A stretch of DNA of 64,000 nucleotides from Actinomadura meyerae (GTDB taxonomy: Bacteria > Actinomycetota > Actinomycetes > Streptosporangiales > Streptosporangiaceae): contig NZ_FZOR01000040.1 in NCBI RefSeq assembly GCF_900188445.1, positions 21,095 to 85,094 of the forward strand, in the 5' to 3' direction. Below the pieces are notes generated by a model. It made no database searches and was not told where the DNA came from. It worked only from the letters and a program-made list of their open reading frames with translations. Below, in pieces: positions 8,364 through 17,156 of this stretch (the first letter of the stretch is position 1; every line of letters starts with the position of its first letter). Made by a program: the position numbers and the translations under genes.

Positions 8364-9281
8364 TCATGGCCGGTGCTCGGCCTGGCTTGGGCCGGGCGCT
8401 CGGGTTCTTGCCTTCACACCGCTGGACGGGCGGAGTTCGGCGGCGACTCTCAATGCGTCAGCCGTGCTGTGCACGTCGTGCGCTCTTACGCACCAGGCGC
8501 CCTGCACCGCCGCCCACAGGGAGATGGCGGTGCTGGCCGCGTCCCGGTCGGCAGCGCTGCGGGGGCGCCCGTCCGGCGCGGCGAGCAGTTCGCCCAGGAA
8601 GCTCTTGCGACTGGCGCCCACAAGGAGCGGGTAGCCCATCGCGATGTGCGCCAGGTTCCTCAGGAGGATCCAGTTGTGGTCGGGGTTCTTCGCGAAACCC
8701 AGACCCGGGTCGAGGATGATCTGCTCCTGTCGGACCCCCAGCCGTTGCGCACGATCGATCTGCACCCGAAGTTCGTCCCTCACCTCGCGGACGACGTCGT
8801 CGTAGCGCGCGTGACTTCTCATCGATCGCGAAGGCGCGCGCCAATGGGTCAGCACGTAAGGGACGCCGAGCTCGGCGACCGTGCGGTGCATGGCCGCGTC
8901 CGCTCTGCCGCCGCTGACGTCGTTGACGAGGACGGCGCCCGCGCGAACGGCCTTCCTGGCGACCGAGGCGCGCATGGTGTCGATGCTGACGACCACACCT
9001 GCCGCGGCCAGTCCCTCGATCACGGGCAGGACCCGCCGCAGCTCCTCCTCGCCGGTGGTCCGGGCGGCGCCGGGGCGTGTCGACTCGCCGCCCACGTCCA
9101 CGATGCCGGCGCCCGCCCGGCGCAGGTTGATGCCTTCCGCGATCGCGGCTGCGGGGGTGGCGAATCTGCCGCCGTCCGAGAACGAGTCCGGGGTGACGTT
9201 GAGGACCCCCATGACCGAGCAGTTCCCTCCGCGGCCGGTGAGCGGGCCGCGGTGGACAGAGTCCGCGGCCGTGGTCGTCAT
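8364..9281 (-). CDS. folP: Dihydropteroate synthase
   Basis: A 305-residue enzyme that joins p-aminobenzoate to the pterin pyrophosphate to give dihydropteroate. Visible DHPS motifs are MGVLNVTPDSFSDGG near residue 24, DVGGESTRPGA near 62, VSIDTMRASVA, LVNDVSGG, ILDPGLGFAKN and GASRKSFLG. The ATG at 9281 overlaps the stop of the cyclodeaminase gene (ATGA), making folP the last gene of the OsmC-cyclodeaminase-folP operon. It is not next to folB/folK as in the usual folate operon. Its place under the operator at 10401-10430 with THF-using enzymes suggests a dedicated second copy; whether a housekeeping folP exists elsewhere cannot be seen. The C-terminal 20 residues are rich in R/A/P and are not a DHPS feature. 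Confidence 0.93.
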   Translation of the reverse strand: MTTTAADSVHRGPLTGRGGNCSVMGVLNVTPDSFSDGGRFATPAAAIAEGINLRRAGAGIVDVGGESTRPGAARTTGEEELRRVLPVIEGLAAAGVVVSIDTMRASVARKAVRAGAVLVNDVSGGRADAAMHRTVAELGVPYVLTHWRAPSRSMRSHARYDDVVREVRDELRVQIDRAQRLGVRQEQIILDPGLGFAKNPDHNWILLRNLAHIAMGYPLLVGASRKSFLGELLAAPDGRPRSAADRDAASTAISLWAAVQGAWCVRAHDVHSTADALRVAAELRPSSGVKARTRAPGPSQAEHRP

Positions 9282-9910
9282 CGGTGTTCCTCGGCCGACC
9301 GGGTGGCGGCTCCCGTCGTCGGCAACGACTCGGCTGCGGCCCGTGCCCGGGAGGCCAGGCGGCCGGCACGGGACGCGCGCATGTCGTCGGCCGCGCCGTC
9401 CCCGAGGTTGGCCGACACCAGGTGCGCCGCGCCGGTGGCGGCCGCGGCCGCTTGGTGCGCCGCGATCGCGGCGTCGCCCGCCAGGTGCGGGTTGCCGCAC
9501 GACGCGAGGTCCGCGGCCGCGGCGGCGACCGCGGCCGCGATCTCGCAGACGGCCAGGGGGACGGCGACGATGGCCGCACCGGCCCGGTGCCGCCGGGCGG
9601 AGGCGTCCGACGAGGTGTCCCGTGACGCCCGGACGTAGTCCGCGTAGGCCGCGGCGTCCTGCTGGGCGAGCCGCAGCGCCCGAGCGCCCAGCCTTTCGAG
9701 GCCGCGCAGCCTGGACGGGGGGAAGGCGGTTCCGAGGCGCTCCGGTCCGGTGTAGCCGATGACCATCTGGACGAGGGAGGCGGCCATGGCGGCGGAGACC
9801 GCGAGGACCGCGCCTCCGCCCGGCGTGGGGGTCCTGGTCGCGAGCCGCTCGACGAACTCGTTGAGCCGCAGCCGGGGAATGCCGGCGGCGGACGGGCTCC
9901 CGGCCGTCAC
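9278..9910 (-). CDS. Cyclodeaminase/cyclohydrolase family protein (FchA-like)
   Basis: A 210-residue, Ala-rich all-helical protein of the FTCD_C family, which includes formimino-THF cyclodeaminase and the stand-alone methenyl-THF cyclohydrolase FchA (about 208 residues). The diagnostic N-terminal segment LATRTPTPGGGAVLAVSAAMAASLVQM is represented by TPTPGGGA at about residues 24-31. The GTG start at 9910 overlaps the OsmC stop and the gene's own stop overlaps the folP start. No formiminotransferase domain or histidine-degradation gene is nearby, so FchA-type hydrolysis of methenyl-THF to 10-formyl-THF is the likelier role. That would complement the FolD homologue at 26109-27023, which lacks the catalytic Lys. 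Confidence 0.8.
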   Translation of the reverse strand: MTAGSPSAAGIPRLRLNEFVERLATRTPTPGGGAVLAVSAAMAASLVQMVIGYTGPERLGTAFPPSRLRGLERLGARALRLAQQDAAAYADYVRASRDTSSDASARRHRAGAAIVAVPLAVCEIAAAVAAAAADLASCGNPHLAGDAAIAAHQAAAAATGAAHLVSANLGDGAADDMRASRAGRLASRARAAAESLPTTGAATRSAEEHR

Positions 9911-10386
9911 CGGAACCGCAGTTCCGTGGTCAGGGTGACGCTCGTGCCGATCGACCGGGCGATGGGGCACCGGCGCTGATGGACGGCATGAGCGCGGACG
10001 ATGTCCGATTCCGCCACCCCCGCGTCGCGGCGGAGTTCGTAGACGACGTGGACGCCCGCCACGCGGAGCACGGCCTTCTCCTTGACGATGCGTCCCGCGG
10101 CCTTCGCCACCAGGCTGCCGCCACCGGTGTCCTGGCCGAGCGCGAGGAGCATCCCGGAGAAGGTGCCGGTCAGGCATCCCGCGGCGGCGCCGATCAGGTA
10201 GTCGAGCGTCGTCGCGTGCGGCTCCAGCTCGTGGCCGGGGACGCCGTAGTGCTCCGCGATCTCGGCGCGCATCCCCATCACCACGTCTCCGTCGACGGGG
10301 ACCGTGACGACCTTGGCGCGGCCCGGGGCCGGCCGCACGGTCACTTCGGGGATCTGGATCGTCTCCAGATCGTCGCTCTCGGCCAT
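9907..10386 (-). CDS. OsmC family protein
   Basis: A 159-residue OsmC/Ohr-fold protein. A central helix carries LIGAAAGCLTGTFSGML with the first family Cys, and the C-terminal VHQRRCPIARSIG carries the second, so the two-Cys pair of thiol peroxidases of this fold is present. These enzymes reduce organic hydroperoxides. It is the first gene of an operon with the cyclodeaminase and folP. Its ATG at 10386 lies 15 bp from the tandem operator 10401-10430. Together with the peroxiredoxin and the thioredoxin-reductase-like gene it suggests that the pathway generates peroxide or needs thiol chemistry; that is inference. Confidence 0.86.
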   Translation of the reverse strand: MAESDDLETIQIPEVTVRPAPGRAKVVTVPVDGDVVMGMRAEIAEHYGVPGHELEPHATTLDYLIGAAAGCLTGTFSGMLLALGQDTGGGSLVAKAAGRIVKEKAVLRVAGVHVVYELRRDAGVAESDIVRAHAVHQRRCPIARSIGTSVTLTTELRFR

Positions 10387-10400
10387 GAGACTCCAATGTG

Positions 10401-10430
10401 CGATAATCGGTTGTTAGACTCGTATATCGG
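10401..10430. promoter_or_regulatory. Tandem IclR-type operator, copy 1
   Basis: Two 10-mers, CGATAATCGG (10401-10410) and CGTATATCGG (10421-10430), start exactly 20 bp apart. Three further pairs with the same sequence and spacing occur at 11471, 21460 and 21580. The site lies between the OsmC operon (-) and the IclR gene (+) and may control both. Assignment to the IclR protein is inference from position. Confidence 0.7.
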
Positions 10431-10577
10431 GTAACCTGAAAGCCTGTCAACGGTGAGCGGCATCCGGTGCCCGGCCTCGGGGGACCCGGCCGCCGGTCGT
10501 GTCGGTGCCGGGAGAGGTGCCGGATTCTGGTAAAAGTGGCGGTTGCGGCACGCGATGCGAGGATCAAGGAGGCCGGT

Positions 10578-11267
10578 GTGGGGGCCAGCGGAAAGCCGGC
10601 GGGCGGGGAGATCGCCCAGACCCTCGATCGCGGGCTCCAGGTGCTGGAGTTCCTCGGTACGTCGGCGGACGGCTTCACGGCCACCGAGGTCGCCCAGCAC
10701 GTCGGCGTCCACCGGTCCATCGTCGCCCGGCTGCTGGCGACGCTGACGGCCCGCAAGTTCGCGACCCGCCTGGACGACGGCCGCTACGTCGTGGGGAGCG
10801 GGGTCTTCAGCCTGGCCCGGATGGTCTCGCGGGATCTCATCTCCATGGCGACGCCGCTGCTCCGCGACGCGACCGAGCGGGTGGTGGCCACGTCGGTCCT
10901 GCACATCGCCGACGGCGACGAAGTGGTGACCGTGCTGTCCATCGAGCCGTCGGCCGCCAACTTCCGCGTCGGCGCCCGCGGGCCGCTGCCGGCCTTCGCG
11001 GCGTACGGCATCGCCATCCTCTCGGGGCGGCCGCCGCGTCCGGGGGAGCGGCCGGAGGTGGCCGAGGCCCGCTCGCTGGGATACGCGGTCACGACCGGTG
11101 AGGTGGTGCCCGGCTACACCGGCATCGCCGCCCCGATCTTCACCGCGGGGGGCGAGGCCATGGGCAGCGTCGGCCTCGTCATACCGGCCGAGCGCATCTC
11201 GGAGGTGCCGGCGCTCGCCACCGAGGTGATGGCGCTCGCCAAGGCGCTGTCGCTCGCCGGCGGCTGA
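10578..11267 (+). CDS. IclR family transcriptional regulator
   Basis: A 229-residue regulator. An N-terminal winged helix-turn-helix (about residues 12-75; TQTLDRGLQVLEFL-like entry, then ATEVAQHVGVHRSIVARLLATL) is followed by the IclR effector-binding domain with GYTGIAAPIFTAGGEAMGSVGL near residue 180. The GTG at 10578 is chosen for its AAGGAGG ribosome site 5 bp upstream. It is divergent from the OsmC-cyclodeaminase-folP operon and shares a tandem operator with it. IclR proteins commonly control aromatic catabolism and respond to a pathway metabolite. The four identical paired operators in this region make it the prime candidate for local control. The effector domain is somewhat short. Confidence 0.88.
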   Translation: MGASGKPAGGEIAQTLDRGLQVLEFLGTSADGFTATEVAQHVGVHRSIVARLLATLTARKFATRLDDGRYVVGSGVFSLARMVSRDLISMATPLLRDATERVVATSVLHIADGDEVVTVLSIEPSAANFRVGARGPLPAFAAYGIAILSGRPPRPGERPEVAEARSLGYAVTTGEVVPGYTGIAAPIFTAGGEAMGSVGLVIPAERISEVPALATEVMALAKALSLAGG

Positions 11268-11470
11268 TCTTCCCGTTCCGGTTCGCGCCGGGAGCGGACC
11301 ACCCGCTGCGCGGGTGACCGCCATCGCCCGTCCGTGCTCGGACCAGGTGCGCCCCTCCTCGCATCGCGCGCTCGCGCATGCCTTCTTCGCCTGTGTCTCC
11401 GTCCGCGCATGCGCCCTCACCAGTCGAAGTGCGCACTCTTGACAATCTCCGAACGCCGATGCCACTGTTC

Positions 11471-11500
11471 CGTTTATCGAACACAAGTGCCGTTAATCGG
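11471..11500. promoter_or_regulatory. Tandem IclR-type operator, copy 2
   Basis: CGTTTATCGA (11471-11480) and CGTTAATCGG (11491-11500) start 20 bp apart, the same arrangement as at 10401, 21460 and 21580. The second half lies right against the peroxiredoxin ribosome site, so a bound protein would block this transcription unit, which may run on through the ABC transporter genes. Confidence 0.7.
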
Positions 11501-11511
11501 TGGAGGCGAGT

Positions 11512-12186
11512 ATGGCGGATGCCGCGTCGCGCAGGACGTCCCTCAGGGAGCAACTGGAAGAACTGGCCGCGTCGGTGAACCGACCGGAGGACGCCAAGGC
11601 GGCGATCAACCGGGCCTTCGCGGACATCGAGGAGCAGGGCCTCGTGCCGGGACTCGCGATCGGGGACCGGGCCCCCGACTTCGAGCTCCCCGACGCCCGG
11701 GGCGGCCGGGTGCGGCTGGCCGACCGGCTAGCGACGGGGCCCGTCGTGCTGACCTTCTACCGCGGTTCGTGGTGCCCCTACTGCAACCTGGAGCTGCGCG
11801 CGTACCAGAGCCGGCTGGACGAGTTCGCAGCGCAGGACGCCTCTCTGATCGCCGTGAGCCCGCAGGCCCCGGACGACGCGATGTCGATGAGCGAGAAGAA
11901 CGCCCTCGAATACGACGTCCTGTCCGATGTGGACCAGCACGTGCTCGACGCCTACCGCATCCGGTTCGACCTTCCGGCCGGGATCACCGCGCACATGCTC
12001 GACTCCACGCTGGCGGCGCTGGCAAAGCAGCAGCCCGACGGGCACTACAGCCTCCCCGTCCCGGCGACCTTCGTGCTGGACCGCCAGGGGACCGTGCGGG
12101 CCCGCCACGTCTCGATGGCCTACCGGACCCGCATGGAGCCGGACGAGGCTCTCGCGGCGATCCGCGAGATCAACGCCGCCCGCTGA
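11512..12186 (+). CDS. Peroxiredoxin, AhpC/TSA-type (redoxin domain)
   Basis: A 224-residue thiol peroxidase-like protein. The redoxin domain starts near residue 46 (GLAIGDRAPDFELPDARG) and the active site reads FYRGSWCPYCN with the two Cys at residues 88 and 91. A CxxC in place of the usual TxxC peroxidatic motif is typical of the redoxin/AhpC-like subgroup. The N-terminal 45 residues form a charged helix. The ATG at 11512 has GGAGG about 5 bp upstream, overlapping the tandem operator. It precedes the branched-chain-type ABC transporter genes by 47 bp, so co-transcription is likely. Confidence 0.88.
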   Translation: MADAASRRTSLREQLEELAASVNRPEDAKAAINRAFADIEEQGLVPGLAIGDRAPDFELPDARGGRVRLADRLATGPVVLTFYRGSWCPYCNLELRAYQSRLDEFAAQDASLIAVSPQAPDDAMSMSEKNALEYDVLSDVDQHVLDAYRIRFDLPAGITAHMLDSTLAALAKQQPDGHYSLPVPATFVLDRQGTVRARHVSMAYRTRMEPDEALAAIREINAAR

Positions 12187-12233
12187 GGGCGCGCACCCAC
12201 CCCATCTCGAAACCACCGGACTTAAGGAAGCCC

Positions 12234-13499
12234 ATGAACGCAGGCGGCATCATCCGCTCCGGCGCGGCGAAGGCGGGGCGCGTCCTCCTCTGCGCGGCGC
12301 TCCTCGGCACGGCGGCGGCGTGCTCGACCAAGGGCGGCGGGGGCACCGCGGCCGTCGGCGTCACCGACGGCGAGATCCACCTCGGCGTGCTCAGCGACCT
12401 GACCGGCCCGTTCAAGGCGCCCGCCGAGCAGCAGAACCTCGGGATCCAGCTGTACTGGGACCAGAAGAACACCGCCGGCGGCACCTGCGGCCGGCGGATC
12501 GTCCTGGAGACCCGCGACCACGGGTACGACCCGCAGAAGGCGATCTCCCTGGCCGGCGAGCTGAACGACAAGGTGCTGGCCTACCAGATCAGCGTCGGCT
12601 CGCCGACCTCGCTGGCGATCAGGTCCGAGCTCGAGGACGACCGGATCATGGCGATCGCCATGAGCTGGTCCCCGGAGCTCGGACGGTCGCCCGCGCTCGT
12701 CGTGCCCGGCACCTACTTCGACGCGGAGGCCGTCGACGCGTTCGACTACCTCGTCGAGCGGGGCGACATCGAGCGCGGCGACACCGTCGGGCACGTCTAC
12801 TTCCAGGGCGACTTCGGCGAGCCGGCCCTGGCCGGGCTGCGCTACGCCGGCCGGCGGAACGGCGTCACGGTCGAGGCGGTCCAGGTCGATCCCAGCATCA
12901 CCGACCTGACGTCCCAGGTCACCGCGCTCAAGGACGCCGGAGTGAAGGCGGTCTTCGTGAACGCGGCCCCGCCGCAGCTCGCCTCCCTGGCCGGTCTCAG
13001 TGAGGCCGCCGGGATGGACGTCCCGATCGTCGCGTCCATGGGCGCCTACGCGCCGCAGCTGCTCGACACCAACGTGGCCTCGATCCTCGAGAAGCGCGCG
13101 CTGGTCGTCGGAAGCGTGACCGCCTACTCCGGGGACGGGGCGGCGGCGACCAAGGTGAGGGCGCTGTACGAGAAGTCGGGGTCCAGGGTGCCGCCGAGCC
13201 AGATGGTGGTCCTGGGCTTCGCGATCTCCGCGGTGCTCGACCAGGCGATGACCAAGGCCTGCGACGGCGGGAAGGACCTCGACCGGCGGGCGCTGTGGGA
13301 CGTCTTCCACGGGAAGTTCACGATCGACACCCAGGGCGCGACCGTGCCGCTCGACTACTCGAAGCCGGGCGCCGGCCCGTCCGACAAGATCATCGTGCTC
13401 CGTCCCGCGAAGGGCGTACCGGGCGGCCTCGACGTCGTCGAGACCGACTACGCCGGCCCGACCGTGGCCCGGTTCGCCGACGAGTCACCGCAGAAGTGA
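12234..13499 (+). CDS. Branched-chain-amino-acid-type ABC transporter substrate-binding lipoprotein
   Basis: A 421-residue lipoprotein with a lipobox TAAAC (Cys at residue 30) and a Gly-rich linker. It belongs to the LivJ/Peripla_BP_6 family: VTDGEIHLGVLSDLTGPFKAPAE near residue 43 is the standard N-terminal strand, with further matches such as GDTVGHVYFQGDFGEPALAGLRYA. Family members bind branched-chain amino acids, amides, urea and also aromatic acids. Next to an O-demethylase regulon an aromatic ligand is plausible but unproven. It overlaps the downstream ATPase gene (GTGA) and starts a five-gene transporter operon. Confidence 0.9.
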   Translation: MNAGGIIRSGAAKAGRVLLCAALLGTAAACSTKGGGGTAAVGVTDGEIHLGVLSDLTGPFKAPAEQQNLGIQLYWDQKNTAGGTCGRRIVLETRDHGYDPQKAISLAGELNDKVLAYQISVGSPTSLAIRSELEDDRIMAIAMSWSPELGRSPALVVPGTYFDAEAVDAFDYLVERGDIERGDTVGHVYFQGDFGEPALAGLRYAGRRNGVTVEAVQVDPSITDLTSQVTALKDAGVKAVFVNAAPPQLASLAGLSEAAGMDVPIVASMGAYAPQLLDTNVASILEKRALVVGSVTAYSGDGAAATKVRALYEKSGSRVPPSQMVVLGFAISAVLDQAMTKACDGGKDLDRRALWDVFHGKFTIDTQGATVPLDYSKPGAGPSDKIIVLRPAKGVPGGLDVVETDYAGPTVARFADESPQK

Positions 13500-14266
13500 C
13501 GGCGGGCAGCGGACCGCCGGTCCTCGCGGCGGAAGGACTCACCGTCCAGTACGGCTCCTCCACGGCGCTGAAGAACGTGGGAGTCCGGGTGGGGCAGGGC
13601 GAGGTCGTCGCCATCCTGGGGAGCAACGGCGCCGGAAAGAGCTCGCTGCTGAGGACGATCTCGGGGGTGCTGACGCCGCACGGAGGACGGGTCGTCGCCG
13701 GCTCGGTGCTCCACCGCGGCACCCGGCTCGGCGCGCGGTCGGCCGACAAGCGGGTCCGCAGGGGCATCGTCCAGGTCCCCGAAGGCAGGCAGATCTTCGC
13801 GACGCTCACCGTGGAGGAGAACCTCCGCATCGGCGGCCACGCCCGGCGCGGCACGCGCGCCGAGCTGCGCAGGCGCCTGGACCGGGCCTTCGACACGTTC
13901 CCGATCCTGTCCGAACGGCGCGCCCGGCCGGCGAGCCTGCTGTCGGGCGGAGAGCAGCAGATGCTCGCTCTCGGGCGCGCCATGATGGCCGACCCCGACC
14001 TGCTGCTCCTCGACGAGCCATCGCTCGGCCTCGCGCCGCGGATCGTCGACCAGGTGAGCCGGATCATCCGCGACATCAACGGCGGGGGGACCTCGGTCGT
14101 GATCGTCGAGCAGAACGCCCACGTCGCGCTCGAACTCGCGGACCGCGCCTACGTCCTCGCGGTCGGCGAGATCGTCCTGGAGGGCGGCGCGGCGGAGCTG
14201 AGGTCCAGTCCCGCCGTCCAAGCGGCATACCTGGGAGGTGAGATCCATGACGACCCACGCGCATGA
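13496..14266 (+). CDS. ABC transporter ATP-binding protein (LivF type)
   Basis: A 256-residue ATPase of the HAAT importer family. Walker A is GSNGAGKSS, the signature LLSGGEQQML and Walker B LLLLDEPSLGL followed by the H-loop region VVIVEQNAH; the EQN form is characteristic of LivF. The GTG at 13496 overlaps the stop of the binding-protein gene and the gene overlaps the next ATPase by 20 bp. It forms the nucleotide-binding pair with the protein at 14247-15053, powering the permeases at 15050-17099. Confidence 0.92.
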   Translation: MTAGSGPPVLAAEGLTVQYGSSTALKNVGVRVGQGEVVAILGSNGAGKSSLLRTISGVLTPHGGRVVAGSVLHRGTRLGARSADKRVRRGIVQVPEGRQIFATLTVEENLRIGGHARRGTRAELRRRLDRAFDTFPILSERRARPASLLSGGEQQMLALGRAMMADPDLLLLDEPSLGLAPRIVDQVSRIIRDINGGGTSVVIVEQNAHVALELADRAYVLAVGEIVLEGGAAELRSSPAVQAAYLGGEIHDDPRA

Positions 14267-15053
14267 CCGGGCGGACGCCCCGGCCGGGCTCACCGTCCGG
14301 GACGTGACGCTCCGCTTCAACGGGCTCGCGGCGCTGTCCGGCGTGTCGCTGGACGTCGCGGCGGGCTCGGTGCACGCCCTGATCGGCCCCAACGGCGCCG
14401 GCAAGTCGTCCCTGCTCAACGTGCTGAGCGGCCTGTACCCGCCGCAGGAGGGGTCCGTCCGGCTGGACGGCCGCGAACTCGTCGGGAAGCGGCCCCACAA
14501 GATCACCGGCATGGGAGTGGGGCGCGCCTTCCAGAACGCGTCGATGTTCGACGGCCTCACGGTGGAGGAGCACCTGATGATCGGGCAGTACCGGCACGGC
14601 ACGGCCGGCGTCATCGCCGCCGGGCTCCGGCTGCCCGCGGAGCGGCGGGCCGAGCGCGTCGCCCGGGCGGTGGCCGCCGAGGTGGCCGAGTACCTGGACC
14701 TCCGGAAGCACCTGGACGAGATGGCCGCCGAGCTCCCCTACGGGCTGCAGAAGCGGGTCGACCTCGGACGCGCGCTCGCGACCTCCCCCCGGCTGCTCCT
14801 GCTCGACGAGCCCGCGGCCGGCCTGCACACCCACGAGAAGGCGGAGCTGACGACGCTGATCACCAGGTTGGCGGTGGAACGCGGGCTGACCGTCGTCCTC
14901 GTCGAGCACGACATGAAGCTGGTCATGAGCGTCGCGGACGCCATCACCGTGCTCGACTTCGGGACCGTGATCGCCGACGGGGATCCGCTGCGGGTGTCCG
15001 GCGATCCGCGCGTCATCGCGGCGTACCTGGGAACCGCGGAGGAGTCGGCGTGA
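14247..15053 (+). CDS. ABC transporter ATP-binding protein (LivG type)
   Basis: A 268-residue ATPase. Walker A is GPNGAGKSS and the LivG-type insertion GRAFQNASMFDGLTVEEHLMIG follows. The signature is degenerate (ELPYGLQKRVDLGRAL in place of LSGGQ, a LivG-typical SYGxQ form). Walker B is LLLLDEPAAGL with LVEHDM as the H-loop. The ATG at 14247 is preceded by GGGAGGTG about 6 bp upstream, which decides it against an in-frame upstream start. It overlaps the permease gene by 4 bp. Confidence 0.92.
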   Translation: MTTHAHDRADAPAGLTVRDVTLRFNGLAALSGVSLDVAAGSVHALIGPNGAGKSSLLNVLSGLYPPQEGSVRLDGRELVGKRPHKITGMGVGRAFQNASMFDGLTVEEHLMIGQYRHGTAGVIAAGLRLPAERRAERVARAVAAEVAEYLDLRKHLDEMAAELPYGLQKRVDLGRALATSPRLLLLDEPAAGLHTHEKAELTTLITRLAVERGLTVVLVEHDMKLVMSVADAITVLDFGTVIADGDPLRVSGDPRVIAAYLGTAEESA

Positions 15054-15949
15054 ACTACCTGGCCACCGTGCTCATCACCGGTGTCTCCGTGGGCTCGCTC
15101 TACGCGCTCGTGGCACTGGGAATCGTGATCGTCTACAAGGCGTCCGCGGTCGTGAACCTGGCGCAGCCGTCGATGCTCATGCTCGGCACCTACGTCGTCG
15201 CCAGCGCGACCACCACCCACGGCGTGCCGTTCTGGATCGCGCTGCTGCTGGGCATCCTGTTCACCGCGGGGATGTCGGTGCTCGTCGAGATCGTTCTCGT
15301 CCGCCGTTTCACCCGCCGCAACGCCGTCGTCGCGGCCAGCGTGATGACGATCGGGCTGGACTTCGCCCTGGTGACCGAGGTGGACCGCCGGATCGGCCCG
15401 CGCATCATCCCCACCGGGGACCCGTGGGGCGCCGGCACCCTGTCGGTGCTCGGCGTGACCGTCCCGGCCATCCGGGTGGTCGCGCTGGCCGTCAGCCTGG
15501 CCTTTCTCGGAGCGTTCTATCTGTGGCTCCAGCGGTCCGGTTACGGGGTCGCGATGCGGGCGACCGCCGAACGCCCCGAGACGGCCGCGCTCATGGGAGT
15601 CAGGCTGCCCGTGGTGGCGGCGGTCGCCTGGGGAATGTCCGGGCTGCTCGCGGTCGTCGCCGGCGTCTTCCTGGTCGGGTTCCCCAGTCCGGGACTGGAC
15701 ACGAGCCTGGAACAGGTGGCGCTCCGGGCGCTGCCGGCCGCGATCATCGGCGGTCTGGACTCCACGTCCGGCGCGATCGCGGGAGGGCTGCTGGTCGGCC
15801 TGTCGGAGGCGTTGGTGCTCGGCTACCACACGGAACTGGCGTCGTTCGGGCAGGGGCTCGAGATCGTCGCGCCTTACCTGGTGATGCTGCTGGTCCTGGT
15901 CTGGAGACCGGCCGGATTGTTCGGGAGTCAGGAGCTGCATCGTGTCTGA
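15050..15949 (+). CDS. Branched-chain-type ABC transporter permease (LivH type)
   Basis: A 299-residue membrane protein with about eight hydrophobic segments. The family's GSLYALVALGIVIVYKASAVVNLAQ start, the MGV region and the C-terminal GGLDSTSGAIAGGLLVGLSE loop (EAA-like) mark it as LivH/BPD_transp_2. The GTG start overlaps the LivG-type stop. With the LivM-type protein it forms the membrane channel. Confidence 0.92.
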   Translation: MNYLATVLITGVSVGSLYALVALGIVIVYKASAVVNLAQPSMLMLGTYVVASATTTHGVPFWIALLLGILFTAGMSVLVEIVLVRRFTRRNAVVAASVMTIGLDFALVTEVDRRIGPRIIPTGDPWGAGTLSVLGVTVPAIRVVALAVSLAFLGAFYLWLQRSGYGVAMRATAERPETAALMGVRLPVVAAVAWGMSGLLAVVAGVFLVGFPSPGLDTSLEQVALRALPAAIIGGLDSTSGAIAGGLLVGLSEALVLGYHTELASFGQGLEIVAPYLVMLLVLVWRPAGLFGSQELHRV

Positions 15950-17099
15950 GAGTCCGAGTAGGACGCGGGAAGAGGCCGAGGAAACGGATGCGTCCACGCC
16001 GGTGGCGGGTTCCGGAACCAGCCGGAGCCGGAGCCGGAGCCGGCGTCGGCATGGTCCCGGAGCGTGGAGAAAGCCGGTCGCGGCGTTGCTCCTGCTCGCG
16101 ATGCTGCTCGTGCTGCCCCTGTACGTCGACGCGTTCTGGCTGAACATGGGGGCGTTCGCCTTCGCCGCGGCGGTGGGCGCGATAGGTCTGACGGTCCTCT
16201 ACGGACGGGTCGGGCAGCTCTCGCTGGCCCACTCGTTCTTTCTCGCCGTCGGAGCGTACGGGTACATCTTCTTCGCCTCGGACCCCGAGGACGGGGCATG
16301 GGGCGCGGGGCTCCCGCCCCTGCCGGCCGCGGTCGCCGCCGTCTGCTTCTCGGCGGTCGTCGGCCTGGCCTTCAGCCCGGTCGCGCGACGGCTCAAGGGG
16401 ATCAGTCTCGGCGTCGCCACCCTGGCGCTCATCTTCATCGGCGAGCACGTCTTCTACGCGCTGCCCGAACTGAGCGGCGGCTACAACGGCCGGACCGTGC
16501 CCGACCTCGCCGTCGGAGGATTCGAGATCGTCGGAGACGACCCCGGCATCGTCCTCGCGGGAGTGGAGTTCGGCCGTCCGGAACGGCTGTGGATCCTGTG
16601 CGGGCTCGTCCTGATGGCGACCGCGGCCTTCACGACGCGGGTGCTGGAGAGCCGTATCGGCCGGGCCTACGCGGCCGTTCGGGACGGGGAGTCGCATGCC
16701 GCCGCGCTGGGCATCAACCCCAGCCGCGTCCGGTCGAGCGGCTTCATGTTCGGTTCGGTGCTCGCGGGCATCTCGGGGATCCTGCTCGCGGTCGCGTTCC
16801 GCCGCACCGTCCCCGACTACTGGACGCTCACCCTGTCCTTGCAGTACCTGGCGATGGTGATCCTGGGCGGCCTGGGTTCGGTGCGAGGCGCGATCGGCGG
16901 CGCCGCGTTCGTGACCGCGATACCGCTGCTGCTGCAGAGGTACGGAGCCGTCATCCCCGGCCTGAGCACCGGGCCCGGCGCGGCGTTTCCCCCGTCGGTG
17001 GTGGCGCAGCTCGTGTTCGGGATCCTGATCGTCGCGGTGCTCTGGGCCGATCCCAGGGGACTGGCGCACACGCTGGGACGTCTGCGCCGGGCGCGCTGA
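15942..17099 (+). CDS. Branched-chain-type ABC transporter permease (LivM type)
   Basis: A 385-residue membrane protein. An unusually long hydrophilic N-terminus of about 45 residues carries an Arg/Ser repeat (SRSRSRSRRRHGPG) before the first membrane segment. The LivM signature VLYGRVGQLSLAHSFFLAVGAYG and the loop ILGGLGSVRGAIGGAAF are present. The GTG start overlaps the LivH-type stop by 8 bp. Last gene of the operon; a 15 bp-stem hairpin at 17111-17156 separates it from the convergent pabB-pabA gene. Confidence 0.91.
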   Translation: MSESPSRTREEAEETDASTPVAGSGTSRSRSRSRRRHGPGAWRKPVAALLLLAMLLVLPLYVDAFWLNMGAFAFAAAVGAIGLTVLYGRVGQLSLAHSFFLAVGAYGYIFFASDPEDGAWGAGLPPLPAAVAAVCFSAVVGLAFSPVARRLKGISLGVATLALIFIGEHVFYALPELSGGYNGRTVPDLAVGGFEIVGDDPGIVLAGVEFGRPERLWILCGLVLMATAAFTTRVLESRIGRAYAAVRDGESHAAALGINPSRVRSSGFMFGSVLAGISGILLAVAFRRTVPDYWTLTLSLQYLAMVILGGLGSVRGAIGGAAFVTAIPLLLQRYGAVIPGLSTGPGAAFPPSVVAQLVFGILIVAVLWADPRGLAHTLGRLRRAR

Positions 17100-17110
17100 C
17101 GGTTCAGACG

Positions 17111-17156
17111 ACCGGCGGCAGCGCGTCACCGTCCCCCGGTGCGCGCTTCCGCCGGT
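17111..17156. terminator. Bidirectional hairpin between transporter operon and pabB-pabA
   Basis: ACCGGCGGCAGCGCG (17111-17125) pairs with CGCGCTTCCGCCGGT (17142-17156): 15 bp with one mismatch and a 16-nt loop. It fills the 57 bp gap between two convergent genes, as expected for a shared terminator. Confidence 0.7.
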